The notes beneath the pieces are model-generated. The model saw only the letters and a program-made list of their open reading frames with translations. It was not told the origin of the DNA and did no database searches. Positions 11,077-20,976 of a stretch of DNA of 64,000 nucleotides are shown piece after piece. Each line of letters begins with the position of its first letter. Positions within the stretch are counted from its first letter, which is position 1. The DNA comes from Westerdykella aurantiaca (lineage: Eukaryota > Ascomycota > Dothideomycetes > Pleosporales > Sporormiaceae). The stretch lies in the NCBI GenBank assembly GCA_030412805.1, contig JASJFJ010000003.1, forward strand, positions 6,262,001 through 6,326,000, in the 5' to 3' direction. Position numbers and translations under genes: made by a program.

Positions 11077-12062
11077 TCAGTCTTTGTTCTCGAACTTCAA
11101 GCCGCTTTCCTGTCTCACAGCTCCATATATGCTCGGCAAATCCCCCTTCTTCCCAAGATGCTCCTTCACTTTGACCAAATGCGCATCCCCAACCTGTACC
11201 GCAGGCAAGCTAGTCCCGCTCTTCTTCGCCAAATCCAACGCATGCCCCGCATCCTTCCTCGCGAGATCAACCTGGAAAAGCGGCTCCTCCCTCTGATAAT
11301 AATCCCCTGCCAACATGCGATTGGAGTACGCAGTGTACGGACCTGGAAACATGAGTTCTATCCATTTATGCAGATTCTCAGTCCCAAGTCCTGTCTTCTC
11401 GGCCAGCGTATGTCCCTCGGACAATGCTTCTACCATCTGGAGAATGAACGTGTTTCCAATCACCTTCAATAGCGTCGAGTTCCTTGCTGGCTGGCCCCCG
11501 AAATCAATGTCCGCGCGGGACATGACGCCCTTGGTGTACGGCTTGACTTTCTCAACAGACTCTTTCCGTCCAGCAATCACACAGATGAGACTACCTGAAT
11601 CGGCCATGGCGGGTGCTCCAAAAACAGGCATGCCTACGAATTCTGCACCCTTGTCTGTGATGCGTTTTTCCAAGGACTCGGTAGTGTCGGGATGTACCGT
11701 CGAGCAATCCACAATCAGCTTCCCGGCCACATCTTCTTCGAGCATCGCGTCCACGGCCCCATTGACGGCAGCATCATCCCCCAGGCAGATGAAAATGATG
11801 TCGGCCGTCTTCACAGCGTCGCGGACGGAATCAACGACTTGAGTCTTTTCGGCTCCTAGACTGGCGGATAGCTCTTCTGCACGCTTCTTGGTGCGGTTCT
11901 GAAGGATCAATGGTTTATCGAGGTTTGCTTTTGCGATGAGGTTTTTACATATTCCCTATGGGGGGTCACGCGGGGTCAGTTGTGAAAGACCCCATTAAGG
12001 ACTATCGTGGAGCTTACTCGGCCCATGTTACCGAGCCCGATCCACGCAAGTTGGGGTGCCAT
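11077..12062 (-). CDS. NAD-binding 3-hydroxyisobutyrate dehydrogenase-like oxidoreductase
   Basis: Two exons on the minus strand, 12062-12018 and 11955-11077, intron 62 nt; 307 residues. Exon 1 is only 45 nt but holds the Rossmann glycine motif (WIGLGNMGR), completed by GICKNLIAKAN in exon 2. Other family signatures are FICLGDDAAV, the substrate-region DCSTVHPDT, PVFGAPAMADSG and the catalytic-lysine segment LLKVIGNTFILQM. The family reduces or oxidises beta-hydroxyacids with NAD(P) (3-hydroxyisobutyrate, tartronate semialdehyde, GLYR1-like). The exact substrate is not evident. It is divergent from the small membrane-protein gene at 12306 with about 240 bp between starts. Confidence 0.88.
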
Positions 12063-12305
12063 GATGAGTCTATTGTTCGTTGGTGATTTCCGTGTTAGAG
12101 TAGGGAAATGTTGTGGGTTCTTCCTCAATATTCGCGTAGTGTACACGACATCTATGACGACGATTACAAATATGGGTCTCCATATCCCCATGGGAGGGCC
12201 TCGGAACCAATTCCGAATTCCGAATTCCTTGGCATGCGTCGTGGCTGGTAACGAAATAATTCACAACACTGCACTCCTCTCGACCTCTCACCAACCCCTC
12301 GCCCA

Positions 12306-12776
12306 ATGTCTTCCCAGGCAGAAGAAGCCGCCATAGACGCGCATTCCCGTAGCGCCCTCACCACCGCCAAACGGAACCTCCGCTACCTCTACGACCCCAA
12401 GACTGCCCCAGCCTCCTCGCTCCCCTCGCACCGCCGCACCCGCGCGTTCCTCCGCGTCCTCCGCTCCTCCATCATTTTCGTATTCTGGCGTCTTGTCAGA
12501 TATGCAAAATACGTGGCGATAGGGTCGTTGATTGCGACAATTGGTGCTGGAGTGTTCGGCACGGTGGTGAGTGGAGCCGGATTCGTTCTCGCGCCGACGG
12601 GGATCGCGGGGACGATTGTAGCAGGGACCATTTGGGGTGCTGGGGGGTTTGTGGTTAGGAGGTTACATAGGAGGTGGGAGAAGGGGCATGGATATGGGGA
12701 GGTGGAGGAGAAGCAGGAGGAAGCGAGAAGTCCTGTTAAGAGGATGGAGACAGGTCCCGACGCGGTTCCTTGGTGA
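12306..12776 (+). CDS. small membrane protein, unknown function
   Basis: Single exon of 156 residues with its own ATG. A basic N-terminus (RSALTTAKRNLRYLYD, RRTRAFLRVLR) precedes a hydrophobic stretch (SSIIFVFWRLVRY) and then a glycine-rich hydrophobic region of about 60 residues that could form two membrane helices (YVAIGSLIATIGAGVFGTVV; GIAGTIVAGTIWGAGGFVV). The C-terminal tail is charged. The basic start and glycine-rich helices would suit a mitochondrial or other organellar membrane, but this is inference only. No known domain recognised. Confidence 0.65.
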   Translation: MSSQAEEAAIDAHSRSALTTAKRNLRYLYDPKTAPASSLPSHRRTRAFLRVLRSSIIFVFWRLVRYAKYVAIGSLIATIGAGVFGTVVSGAGFVLAPTGIAGTIVAGTIWGAGGFVVRRLHRRWEKGHGYGEVEEKQEEARSPVKRMETGPDAVPW

Positions 12777-13002
12777 GGACTTCGCACATATCGCACCGGG
12801 TATCAATCAGCAGCACAAATCGCATTGCTCCACAGTGGGCAACCGGGGGTGTGGTGCTATAGGAATCGAGACGGAAACGCAGTCACGATCTCGACAATCA
12901 CGAACATCACGAGCTATGTTTGCATGAATCGGCAGCGTGGATACTATTCCCCCGATATGTTTAGGAGAGGTCATTGCGCTCCATGCTCTCTCGAACAAGC
13001 CC

Positions 13003-13610
13003 CTATCCGAGCACGTCTTCCGGGGGAGCCTCAGCCTCTTCGACGAATTTCGCATAGGCACCGTGGACTGCACGTTTACGCCTGCCTTGTTGCTGCTCGT
13101 GGGCTTGAGGGTCAGCTATGGCTCGCTTCGGCAAAGACGAGGTGGACGGGGTGCATATACCTTCTGTTTTGTCGGCAACACCGATCAATACTGTAGCAAC
13201 GTCTGCTACACCAGATTCGTCCCGTTTGATGTTATCTCACAGAGGTGTGAGCCATGAGAGTGCCATGACCATGGGCGGCGAACGGCGCACTACGTACCGT
13301 CTCTCTTCTCGGCTACACCGATCAAGACCGTTGCGACATCTGCGATGCCGGCATCATCCCGTTTTGAAGGGATGACGTCTAGTGGGGGCTTAGCTGCGCC
13401 GTCTTTATTTCAGTGTAAGAAGGGCTCGCGTACTGTCCCTCTTATCTGCTACGCCGATGAGGACAGTAGCAACGTCGACTACTGGGAGGATATTAGTTTC
13501 TTCCATCTTCAAGATATATTCCGATCAGTGGAACGCTTGCCATCGTTGTTGATAGGAGCTGCAAGAGCTGGAACCGCTGACAGAACTGCAAAGAGAATCT
13601 GAAGCTGCAT
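13003..13610 (-). CDS. Kex2-type repeat peptide precursor (putative RiPP precursor)
   Basis: Five exons on the minus strand: 13610-13541, 13481-13434, 13378-13298, 13235-13161, 13103-13003; 124 residues, all introns 55-62 nt and phase 1. Exon 1 encodes a clear signal peptide (MQLQILFAVLSAVPALA). Exons 2, 3 and 4 each end with a copy of DVATVLIGVA followed by a dibasic or altered site (DKRD, EKRD, DKTE). Further dibasic sites (SKRD, IKRD, RRKR) divide the chain into short peptides, as expected for cleavage by the Golgi protease Kex2. Intron 1 needs a GC donor (GCAAGC) by analogy with the other repeats; a GT donor five bases downstream is an alternative in the same phase. Layout matches secreted repeat precursors of fungal cyclic peptides and of signalling peptides. 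No Tyr or Phe lies in the repeated motif, unlike known ether-bridged dikaritin cores. Function is unproven. Confidence 0.75.
13161..13481 (-). repeat. three intron-containing repeat units in the peptide precursor
   Basis: Three exon-intron units each encode DVATVLIGVA and each is followed by a phase-1 intron placed after the next Asp/Glu codon. The peptide copies are identical, but most third codon positions differ, so the units are old and the peptide is constrained. Confidence 0.75.
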
Positions 13611-13697
13611 GATCACGACTACATTAAAGAGATTGAGCTGAAGCTGCTGTTTGGAAAGATCTGAACACACTCTCTTCGCACAGCGGGTCGGAAAGAC

Positions 13698-13704
13698 TTT
13701 ATAT
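13698..13704 (-). promoter_or_regulatory. putative TATA box of peptide precursor gene
   Basis: ATATAAA on the minus strand, about 90 nt upstream of the precursor ATG at 13610. Spacing fits a fungal core promoter; transcription start not shown. Confidence 0.4.
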
Positions 13705-14624
13705 GTCACCGAACAAGCAGATTCTCCTTGCCCACTGTGACCGCCTCCCGATGACTTCCCACTTCTTCAGTAGGGCATATATTGCACCTTCTTCCTTTTC
13801 AGGATGTTGCTCGCCACCCTAGCTTTCTGGGGGTGGAGTGAATGGGGTTGCACTTGCATGTGTTTCGAAGATCGATCAATTCCGCGTGACCACTCCAGCA
13901 CTGGGTTGGATATTGGCACTATCTAACTACTCTCCTTGCCTATGTGGGTAGGGGTCTTCCCCATACGGTATCATAATTGTAAGCAGAGTATATGCGGGGT
14001 TATCGTCACCTCGATCGATGTCGTCAAAGTTGACCAAGTTACAGGTTGCAGTTTGAGGCCCCTGGCAAATCTGAATCAAACGGATACACAATATGTACAC
14101 TTAGGACAGTTACAACTATGGGCACAGACATTTGAATGCTGAATATACTCCAATGCCGTTGAATTTATTCCCTTTTCTGTGTTTCAACGGCCTGAAAGAG
14201 TTCGCCACTGCTGATTCCATAGCATGCATCCCAAATCGGACGCAGTGTTCCTCCCCACATGCTTACGCCAGCAACTCGTATACACTAGTGGGGACTAAAC
14301 ACGAACACAACGGGCTTTCAATCATGATCACCTCGTCCTATCACCACTATGAAACGCGAAACATTTCTTCTAAGGAGGTTACTCATCATATCCTTGCATG
14401 ATTGCGTTATGACCTCCCGCTTTCAGCTTATGATAAAGCGTACCCGTGAAGAGATCATGAATGCACCTGATGCGGGGTAGACTATACTCAATCCGTGGGT
14501 TGTTGTAAAACTGGAATATCTAATTCTTGGATCGCCGGCCGGACATTCGAAATTACATGCGAATATTTCCATGTCTTATACCGGCGTCCGCGCCATACTT
14601 TACAACCTCAGAGACCAAATCAAG
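13705..14624. other. divergent intergenic region of the accessory block
   Basis: Lies between the precursor gene (-) and the UstYa-like gene (+), so it can hold both promoters. Short frames inside show no known domain. An in-frame ATG at 14571 could extend the UstYa-like protein by 18 residues. Confidence 0.45.
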
Positions 14625-15453
14625 ATGACGGACGCGTTAGAAGGACTCATATCCGCCTGGAAGCGGAAACAAGTTGCATCTTCAAACACTGATTACGAAA
14701 AACTGGACGCAGAGACGTTGCTGAAGGCTGGTGACAGCCCGGACGATGGTTCAGAAAGAACATACCTCCCCGACGATTTATTGCTCGCACAGCAGCATCA
14801 TGCGAGATGGATAATACGGTTGCAAGCGGTGGTTCTGTGCATTTCCACCTTACTCTGTTTTGTTTTAGGCTCGTTGTTTGTTTCGAAAGAGCCCACCATG
14901 GCGCAGTGTGTGGAGAAGACCAGTCTTTGGTGTAAGTGAATGAAGCAAGGAGAAGTCAATGTTTATCCGCCGATCCGCCAAATGCTGACTATATGAAGCT
15001 CCTGCCAACGCTGCTATAACATACTCAGAGTTCGATTTCGAGAACGACTTCGCGCATAAGACCAAGTACCGAGGACCGCCGACCCCAGAGCTGGAGAGGA
15101 ATTGAGAGGAACTATGGTGGTGTGAGTCTGGTTTCGCTATCTCTTTGATCACAATCAGTTGCGCCACACCTTTTCCATCCAAATCCATGCAATTCACTCG
15201 ACTGACGAAAGCCATCGAAACATCAGTAAGCGGCGTCCGCTTCCCCGGTGACAGAAGTCAGGCCTTCTGGGATCGGCTGGATCACAGGCAAGGTACGCAT
15301 CTGGTCGCACGCTCTCCCGACCATGTCATCTATGGATCGGATTCGATTCATGCCGTCATGCTCGAAAGGTATCATGGCCTGAACGCTCGCATGGATTGGG
15401 ACAATCGATATTTGCTGAACCAAGCCAAACTCCTGTTAGTTCACTCAAACTAA
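14625..15453 (+). pseudogene. UstYa-like (DUF3328) gene with in-frame stop
   Basis: Exon 1 (14625-14931) encodes a charged cytosolic N-terminus and one membrane helix (LQAVVLCISTLLCFVLG). After a 67-nt intron (GTAAGT; branch GCTGACT; acceptor 14998) exon 2 encodes SPANAAITYSEFDF, then KTKYRGPPTPELERN, the signature of UstYa-family proteins. These copper-type or oxygenase-like enzymes help cyclise ribosomal peptides in ustiloxin-type pathways. A TGA (15103-15105) stands exactly where the family has a conserved Trp before the EEL-W motif, consistent with TGG changed to TGA. The same frame then stays open for 116 codons to a TAA at 15451, which would give a family-typical length, but the HxxHC motifs expected there are not visible. 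It may be a recent nonsense allele, a recoded site or an older ruin. Confidence 0.7.
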
Positions 15454-15657
15454 AAAATACCTGAGTAATCATTGCACCACGAAGACAGCACGCAGATTAA
15501 CAAGTCAAATTTACCGTGGCTAAATTCGTATATTTGTAATGAATATAGTTAAGTATGAATGACAGCAAGGAAGAGGGAGTCGACTAGAACCTAACTGTAG
15601 ACCTTTTCGGTTCAATATGTGTATCGTTATTTGACAGGTAAACTCCATCTTCCTTTT
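15454..15657. other. intergenic between convergent genes
   Basis: AT-rich stretch between the 3' ends of the UstYa-like and methyltransferase genes. Nothing recognised. Confidence 0.45.
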
Positions 15658-16465
15658 TTAGCGGCGTTCAGCGGCAATGAACACGTATCCTATTTCCTTG
15701 AGTCCTTCCAAGCTACGTGCAACTTCCAGAAGTTTTTCATCAACCTCCCCATCAAGGGAGAGAGCCTTTTTCTCCAAATACTTGCAGATAGGACGAATAT
15801 GATCGCGGACATTGGTGTACTCAAGAACTTTGAATCCAGTTTCGTGCAGGAGGTTCTTGAGATCGTCCCCTGAAGGCAATGCGGGAACCTGGAAGAGTTC
15901 ATGCCAACAAGCAATGGCCTCAGGATTCGGGCATCCAGCATCAAGAACTAAGTCCGCAATGGAGAGGCGGCCGCCGCCGAGACGAAGAACCCTCGCAATA
16001 TTGGCAAGGGCGGTGCGCCTGTCATCCATGTGCACTATGGATTCGATTTGCATATGCACCATCGAAGGATGCGTCGCCAAATGGCAGGTCCATAGCATTG
16101 GCAAACTCGAAATTGACTTTCCCGGCCTCAATGATGTCGTCGTATGCAGCCTTGGCAACTTCAATTTGGTGGTTGCTGAGAGTGACGCCGGTGATCTGGA
16201 CATCGTAGGACGTGGCAATTTGGGCGGCGGATTTGCCAGTGCCGCAACCGACGTCGAGGATGTGTTGTCCTGGGGTGGACGACAGCAGTTCAGCAACTTC
16301 GCGAGTCATTCGCTCAGTGGCTATCTCCATAGGCTCATCTGGCTTTTCGAGACTTTCCCAGTAGCCAACGTGGATGAAACCTGCCATGACGTCCGCCATC
16401 GTCGCCGTATGCTCGTCGTACATGGCACCAACATCGGTGGCTGTTGGTTGAGGAATCGCTGCCAT
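15658..16465 (-). pseudogene. class I SAM-dependent methyltransferase with frameshift
   Basis: Starts at the ATG at 16465. The first frame has the SAM-binding motif I ILDVGCGTGKSAAQIA, motif VTLSNHQIEVAKAA and DLPFGDASFDGAYA, then stops after a few foreign residues. The remaining family sequence, ESIVHMDDRRTALANIARVL, GGGRLSIADLVL and the rest to a stop at 15658, continues in another frame. The switch falls near 16045-16050, at an AAATC run, and is explained by one extra base. If joined the protein would be about 268 residues, normal for small-molecule C-, N- or O-methyltransferases of the UbiE/sterol type. Whether the shift is a real mutation or an assembly error cannot be told here. Neighbours suggest a role in secondary metabolism. 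Confidence 0.75.
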
Positions 16466-16952
16466 CTTTGAGAACAAGGAAAAATATTGTTAAGAGAGTT
16501 GTTTCTTCCGCAGGCGGTGGAGAGGTGAGACTGGAAGTAGGGGCGAGTGCCCAAGGAAGTAGGGTTCATTTTATAATTTTCTGACCAGGCCCAGCGGGGT
16601 ACCTATACCCGTGGTTGGTCTGATTGACCGGAATCACCTGGCTGTAGATTACACCCGTGTTCGCTGACTGCATAAGTATGGCTGCAATTCCCAGTGGCTC
16701 TGTCCCAGGAATTCGCTTAGTGGGACTCTGCTGAACTTGCACTCCTAGGAGGAACCATTGGAAATTTGGGGATGAAGTATATGATTCAAGTCTTTCCGTG
16801 TTGTGGAAAAAGGGTGGGGAAATAAAATAACCATTATGATTAAAAGTTTCGTGTCTCTGTTTTCGCCGTTCAACCTACCGTACTGTACGATGGTTTTATG
16901 ATATAAGACAGGTGCAGGAGCGCCATATTACATCCTCGAAAGGTCATTCAGG
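16466..16952. other. intergenic, methyltransferase promoter and CYP51 3' flank
   Basis: A TATA-like TTATAAT lies near 16570 upstream of the methyltransferase. No coding signal seen. Confidence 0.45.
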
Positions 16953-18560
16953 TTATGTGGACTTCTTTGCCTCGCGCCGTTCCCAGCGAATACGGGTCGG
17001 CTTCATGGGTCCAGAGAACAACGATGAATAATCTGTCTTCGGAACGCCTGTCTTTCCTTCCAAATTGGAAAAACGCAAATGACGGACCATAGTCCCCACA
17101 ATAACAGACAAATTGAGATAAGCGAACTTCTCTCCAACGCAGCGGTGACGTCCGGCGCCGAAGGGGAGATAGGGACTGGATGTGCCTTTAGAAATGGCCC
17201 CATACCCATAATCGACAATGTCGTCCTTCTCGTCTATTTTCGGAGTTTGGGTCTCCCATCGACGAGGCTCCCACTTCATGGCATTTGGAAAAAACTCGTC
17301 GCTGAGAGCTGTCACTCCTGGTGCGGCAAGCAATATATGAGAAGTAGGAACCACGTAGGGCGTGCCAGGGACCGGGAGCGGGTTCTTTACTTTACGCATG
17401 ATAGAATGGATGGATGAATGGATACGGAGAGTCTCTCGAATCACATTTTGAAGAAGTGGGAGGTTGTCAAGGTCCTTGTATTGGAGGGGAGGAAGCTTGT
17501 TGTCAGGACCTCGCTCCAGATTGGCCAACTGCTCTTGGTACAGCTCCTCGGCGACAGCTGGTTCAGAGGCCAGACGAAGCATAATCCAAGAGCTAATTGA
17601 TGAAGACGAGTGTTGACCGGCCATCAGCAGCGTGATCATGATATGGGCGATCTCCTTGTCCGGTAAAGGCTGTCCACTCTTGTACGTGCATTGTATCAGA
17701 TTTCCGATCATATCCAACTCTTCCGGACCCTTCTCATTGGCCGACCTTCGTTTGTTGATAATGTCTTCGTAGATAGCGCGCATCTTGGCATGGGCGGCAT
17801 CACGCTTCTTGTTGTGTGGTAAAGGCGCCCATGGTAGAAGGAAGTTGATCGGAGAGAAGCCCTTGTCCAGATCATGGTAGAGGGCCGCAAACTCGGTAGT
17901 AAGCTTCGACCGTACTTCTTTTCCTTGGAGGGCACTTCCGGCAGTGAAGATAGTAATTTCAGCCATGGCTGAGGAAATGTCGACCTCTCCTGAGTTCCCA
18001 TCAAAATTTGGCGATGTCTTAAGATAGTCCTCGACTTCCTTCTCAATCAACGGGACGTGTGCCTCAAGTGCAGCTTGGGACAGCCCGAACTTGATAAATT
18101 TCTTCTGCTCGATGAGCTTTGAATTGGGACAGTCATAGCACACGTCCGATCCAAACACAGGTGTCGTTAAGGGACTGTATACTTCCTCCGCATTGACATC
18201 TTTGAGCTTGCCATTGAGAATGAACTCGTTGCCCTTTATGCCCAAGTAGACCGTAATCGGACGTCCGAGGAGAATGAAGGTGAAAATATCGCCATACTAA
18301 ATTGAACAAGACGCGTCAGATTTGCTTTCAATCGCACAAACGGATCACGGTGGGCCCTCTACCTTCTCGCGGCAGGAAAAGAAGAAATCGTATGGATCGA
18401 TGCCATAGTGAATTGCACTGCCTATGAATGGCACCCAATGGAAGACGAGGGGCGGTCTGTGTCTGTTTACGAGGCGAAACAGAAGCTGGTAGACGAGATT
18501 AAGCGCAATTATTGCCAGAAAAGCCAGCAGGCCATAGGCCCCAATCAAAGGCCAGGACAT
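16953..18560 (-). CDS. CYP51: sterol 14-alpha-demethylase, cytochrome P450 family 51
   Basis: Two exons, 18560-18363 and 18296-16953, intron 66 nt; 513 residues. Removes the 14-alpha methyl group of lanosterol or eburicol in ergosterol synthesis at the endoplasmic reticulum, and is the target of azole fungicides. Exon 1 holds the N-terminal membrane anchor (GAYGLLAFLAIIALNLVYQLL) and the proline-rich hinge. Exon 2 has CYP51 hallmarks: VYSPLTTPVFGSDV, CYDCPNSKLIEQKKF, the oxygen-binding helix AGQHSSSSISSWIMLR, E-T-L-R, and the haem loop FGAGRHRCVGEKF. The gene is intact although most of its neighbours are broken. Fungi often carry several CYP51 paralogues. Whether this copy serves bulk sterol synthesis or is a cluster-linked paralogue cannot be decided from this window. 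Confidence 0.95.
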
Positions 18561-18992
18561 GAGGAGCGAACGGATGAAGTCAGACAGCCGCAAGTAGGGA
18601 AGGGTAGGGAACCATCGGTTGTTGGAAGAGGAAAAGAGAAAGAGGGTTTGAAGGAAAGGAGGTATTATTAGGTACCTGAGCCGCAATGTTTTCTTGGCAA
18701 TGTTGTGCCACAAAATCATCGACCCATTTCACTCCCACCGGCATGCCGTAGGTCCGCGTGCGTTTGTGGCTTGGCTATCCGCTAGCGGGCTGCGGCCCGC
18801 TCACCGTCACCATCCGTAGACCAATGAGCAGCGATTACCAAGCGCGCGTTTAGCTTATGTACTCAACAAATTGATCTTTACACATCCCACGCGCCAAGCA
18901 GGGGTCTCTTGGTTAGTGGCGGGTCCTTAATCCAACGTTCACGTCACGCATCGTTCACGCCATCTACCAAGGACACGATACAGAACGGTATA
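18561..18992. other. CYP51 upstream region up to transposon
   Basis: The frame upstream of the CYP51 ATG is open to 18719, but the residues do not look like P450 sequence. The region is taken as promoter; it ends at the TA target site (18991-18992) of the transposon. Confidence 0.45.
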
Positions 18993-19041
18993 ACGTGTTC
19001 TATCAGTCAGCGGGACACATCAGTCAGTGGGACACCCCACC
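18993..19041 (+). repeat. left terminal inverted repeat
   Basis: 49 bp beginning ACGTGTTC. It contains two near-identical 17-bp direct copies (ATCAGTCAGYGGGACAC), a possible transposase-binding pair. Confidence 0.85.
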
Positions 19042-19392
19042 CAGATCGGACGCGCTTTTCAACTAATAGTGCCACAACAACAAATTCAATTAAGCTAGAA
19101 ATTGAGACATAGATTCTTCAGCTACTAGTGCACTGGCGCCTATTATAACCTTGTATATAGCATTTCGTACAGGTTAGTAGTGCGCGCTGCCGTGGAGGAG
19201 GTCGCTCGTCTGGCACCACCTCTGGCACCACATTATCTAGCTGCTCTACCAGTTGCCGGCCTGCCTGCGCCTGTAGAGCCCCCCATGTGCGATATACCTA
19301 CGGCGGACATCCTGCTTGTGTTTACGGCGCTGATTTATAGCTCGGAGCTCAGTATTCTCTCTTGCAAGTATGACGGCTGAGTTCATAGCTAT

Positions 19393-20739
19393 CTAACAAC
19401 CTTTGATAAGCTGGTTGATCGCCTGGCTTGTCGGGCTCTGTGACTGGCGCCGGAGTAGCTGCTTAATGAGGCGAGCCTGCTGCTCGAGCTGAGTAGTCGT
19501 ATGAGGTGTCTCTGCTGTCCAGGGCTCTCCATGTGAGGTTGATGGAGGTGATGGAGTCTTGTTGATGACTGTCAGGGATGATAGTATACGCTGTGGATCG
19601 GCTGGCACAAGGCCTGTAGCCTGGAAGCCGCTTCTAATCGTCTGCTCAGTGAATACTCTAGGCCGTGCTTCTATGTAGAGTGAGAGGAAGTCGAGCTTGT
19701 TGATGTGGTGGACACCCTGCCGAGCCAGCTCCTGTACACCCTGCCCATATGCTTGCTTAAGAGGAGAGAAGCAGCTAACGTCGAGCGGCTGGAGAAGGTG
19801 TGATGTATGTGCAGGCATACAGAGGGTGATTATCTTCTTCTCTGTACAGTAGGTGTCGAATTCTGGTGTTGTATGGCTGCTATGGCCGTCAACAATAAGC
19901 AATCGATGGGTGCCAACTGTACGCGACCTTGTAGAGCTGTCGAAGTGCTGCAGCCAGGCTAGACCAAGCTGATCAGTTGTCCAGCCGTTATTGCTAACAG
20001 CTAGCATCCAGTCTGCAGGTAGGCCTTGGTACCAGATATCCTAGTAGACCTTGCCAGGGAAGATAATAAAGGGTGGAATTGACCATCCAGACGCGTTGAT
20101 ACATTCAATTGCAGTAACCCACTCGCGATTGCCTGGCTGTATCGTCGCTCGTCGACCTATAGTATTAGAGCTATTAACTACCTTTGATGTAGCTGCGACA
20201 CCTATTATAAAGCCCGTCTTATTAAAGTTGTAGATATCCACGTCAAAGATGCTATGCAACAGGCGCGTCTTGTCTACGCGCTTAAACCATGCGCCGATTG
20301 CCTCTAGATCCTCGCATCTGGCGCGCTGTGCATGGAATCGACGGTTCTACTTCGTCTGGAGCTCTGGCTAAGTCTTAATAAATCGATCAACCCAGCATTT
20401 GCCAACTGGCTGGGGGGGAGATGTCTGGCCGCGCGCAGCCAGTAGATGGTCTGCCATCCGCCGTACGTCGATAATCTGAGGTGGAAATCCACGTCGGTCG
20501 AGCCCTAGTATCCACTCTACCAGAGACTGCTCCTCTAATGGGCATAGCTTTCGCTTCTGGGCGTTGCTTGAAGCTTGGGGGAGGGCTCCCTTGACACGTC
20601 TATGTAGGGTTGATCGAGGGATGTCGTATAGCTGAGCAGCCTGTCAAAGACTTGAAACCTGCTTAGATTGAATTGGCTGCTTTGATATAGCTAGTCTACC
20701 TTCCCTCTGGAGCTTCTGGACGTTGTGTTGTGGTGGCAT
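19393..20739 (-). pseudogene. pogo/Fot-type transposase, stop-riddled
   Basis: From an ATG at 20739 the frame shows a helix-turn-helix DNA-binding start (QAAQLYDIPRSTLHRR), a second DNA-binding region (KCWVDRFIKT), then the DDE catalytic core: NFNKTGF, GWSIPPFIIFPGK, LIVDGHSSHTTPEF and PAHTSHLLQPLDVSCF. At least four in-frame stops occur (first at 20644-20646, last at 20041-20043). Each fits a single C-to-T change from CAG or CGA codons, as expected of RIP. The C-terminal part from about 20007 to 19393 is open. Mobilisation in cis is ruled out, though intact ends could respond to a transposase encoded elsewhere. Confidence 0.85.
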
Positions 20740-20771
20740 CGCGAGTTTGGTGGAAGACGCGTCGTGATTTT

Positions 20772-20820
20772 GGTGGGGTGTCCCACTGACTGATGTGTCC
20801 CGCTGACTGATGGAACACGT
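20772..20820 (-). repeat. right terminal inverted repeat
   Basis: Reverse complement of the left end with a single mismatch, with the same pair of 17-bp direct copies, followed by the TA duplication at 20821-20822. Confidence 0.85.
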
Positions 20821-20822
20821 TA

Positions 20823-20976
20823 TGTACTTCCTACTTATGGATCCATCCATCACTGTGAAGCACACGAAGCACATACGGATCTTGGCCATAGACTCTGGAC
20901 TCCCCAGGTCGCTGGCATAATGCCAGCACCACAGGCACCCATGCGCTGCACCTCAGCAAAACAGTGCTGCGCTAAC
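20823..20976. other. flank between transposon and SDR pseudogene
   Basis: Short single-copy stretch that ends at the stop codon of the dehydrogenase remnant. Confidence 0.5.

Larger units (their letters stand above)
18993..20820 (-). mobile_element. pogo/Fot-type DNA transposon, 1828 bp, RIP-damaged
   Basis: Complete element bounded by 49-bp terminal inverted repeats with one mismatch and flanked by TA on both sides, the target site of Tc1/mariner-pogo elements. It encodes one DDE transposase on the minus strand, broken by stop codons. It lies between the CYP51 promoter and the 3' end of the broken dehydrogenase gene, 157 bp from the latter. Confidence 0.9.

Noticed and set aside
18561..18719. 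Upstream extension of CYP51 by 53 residues
   Set aside because: The residues do not resemble P450 N-termini and the membrane anchor begins right after the Met at 18560.
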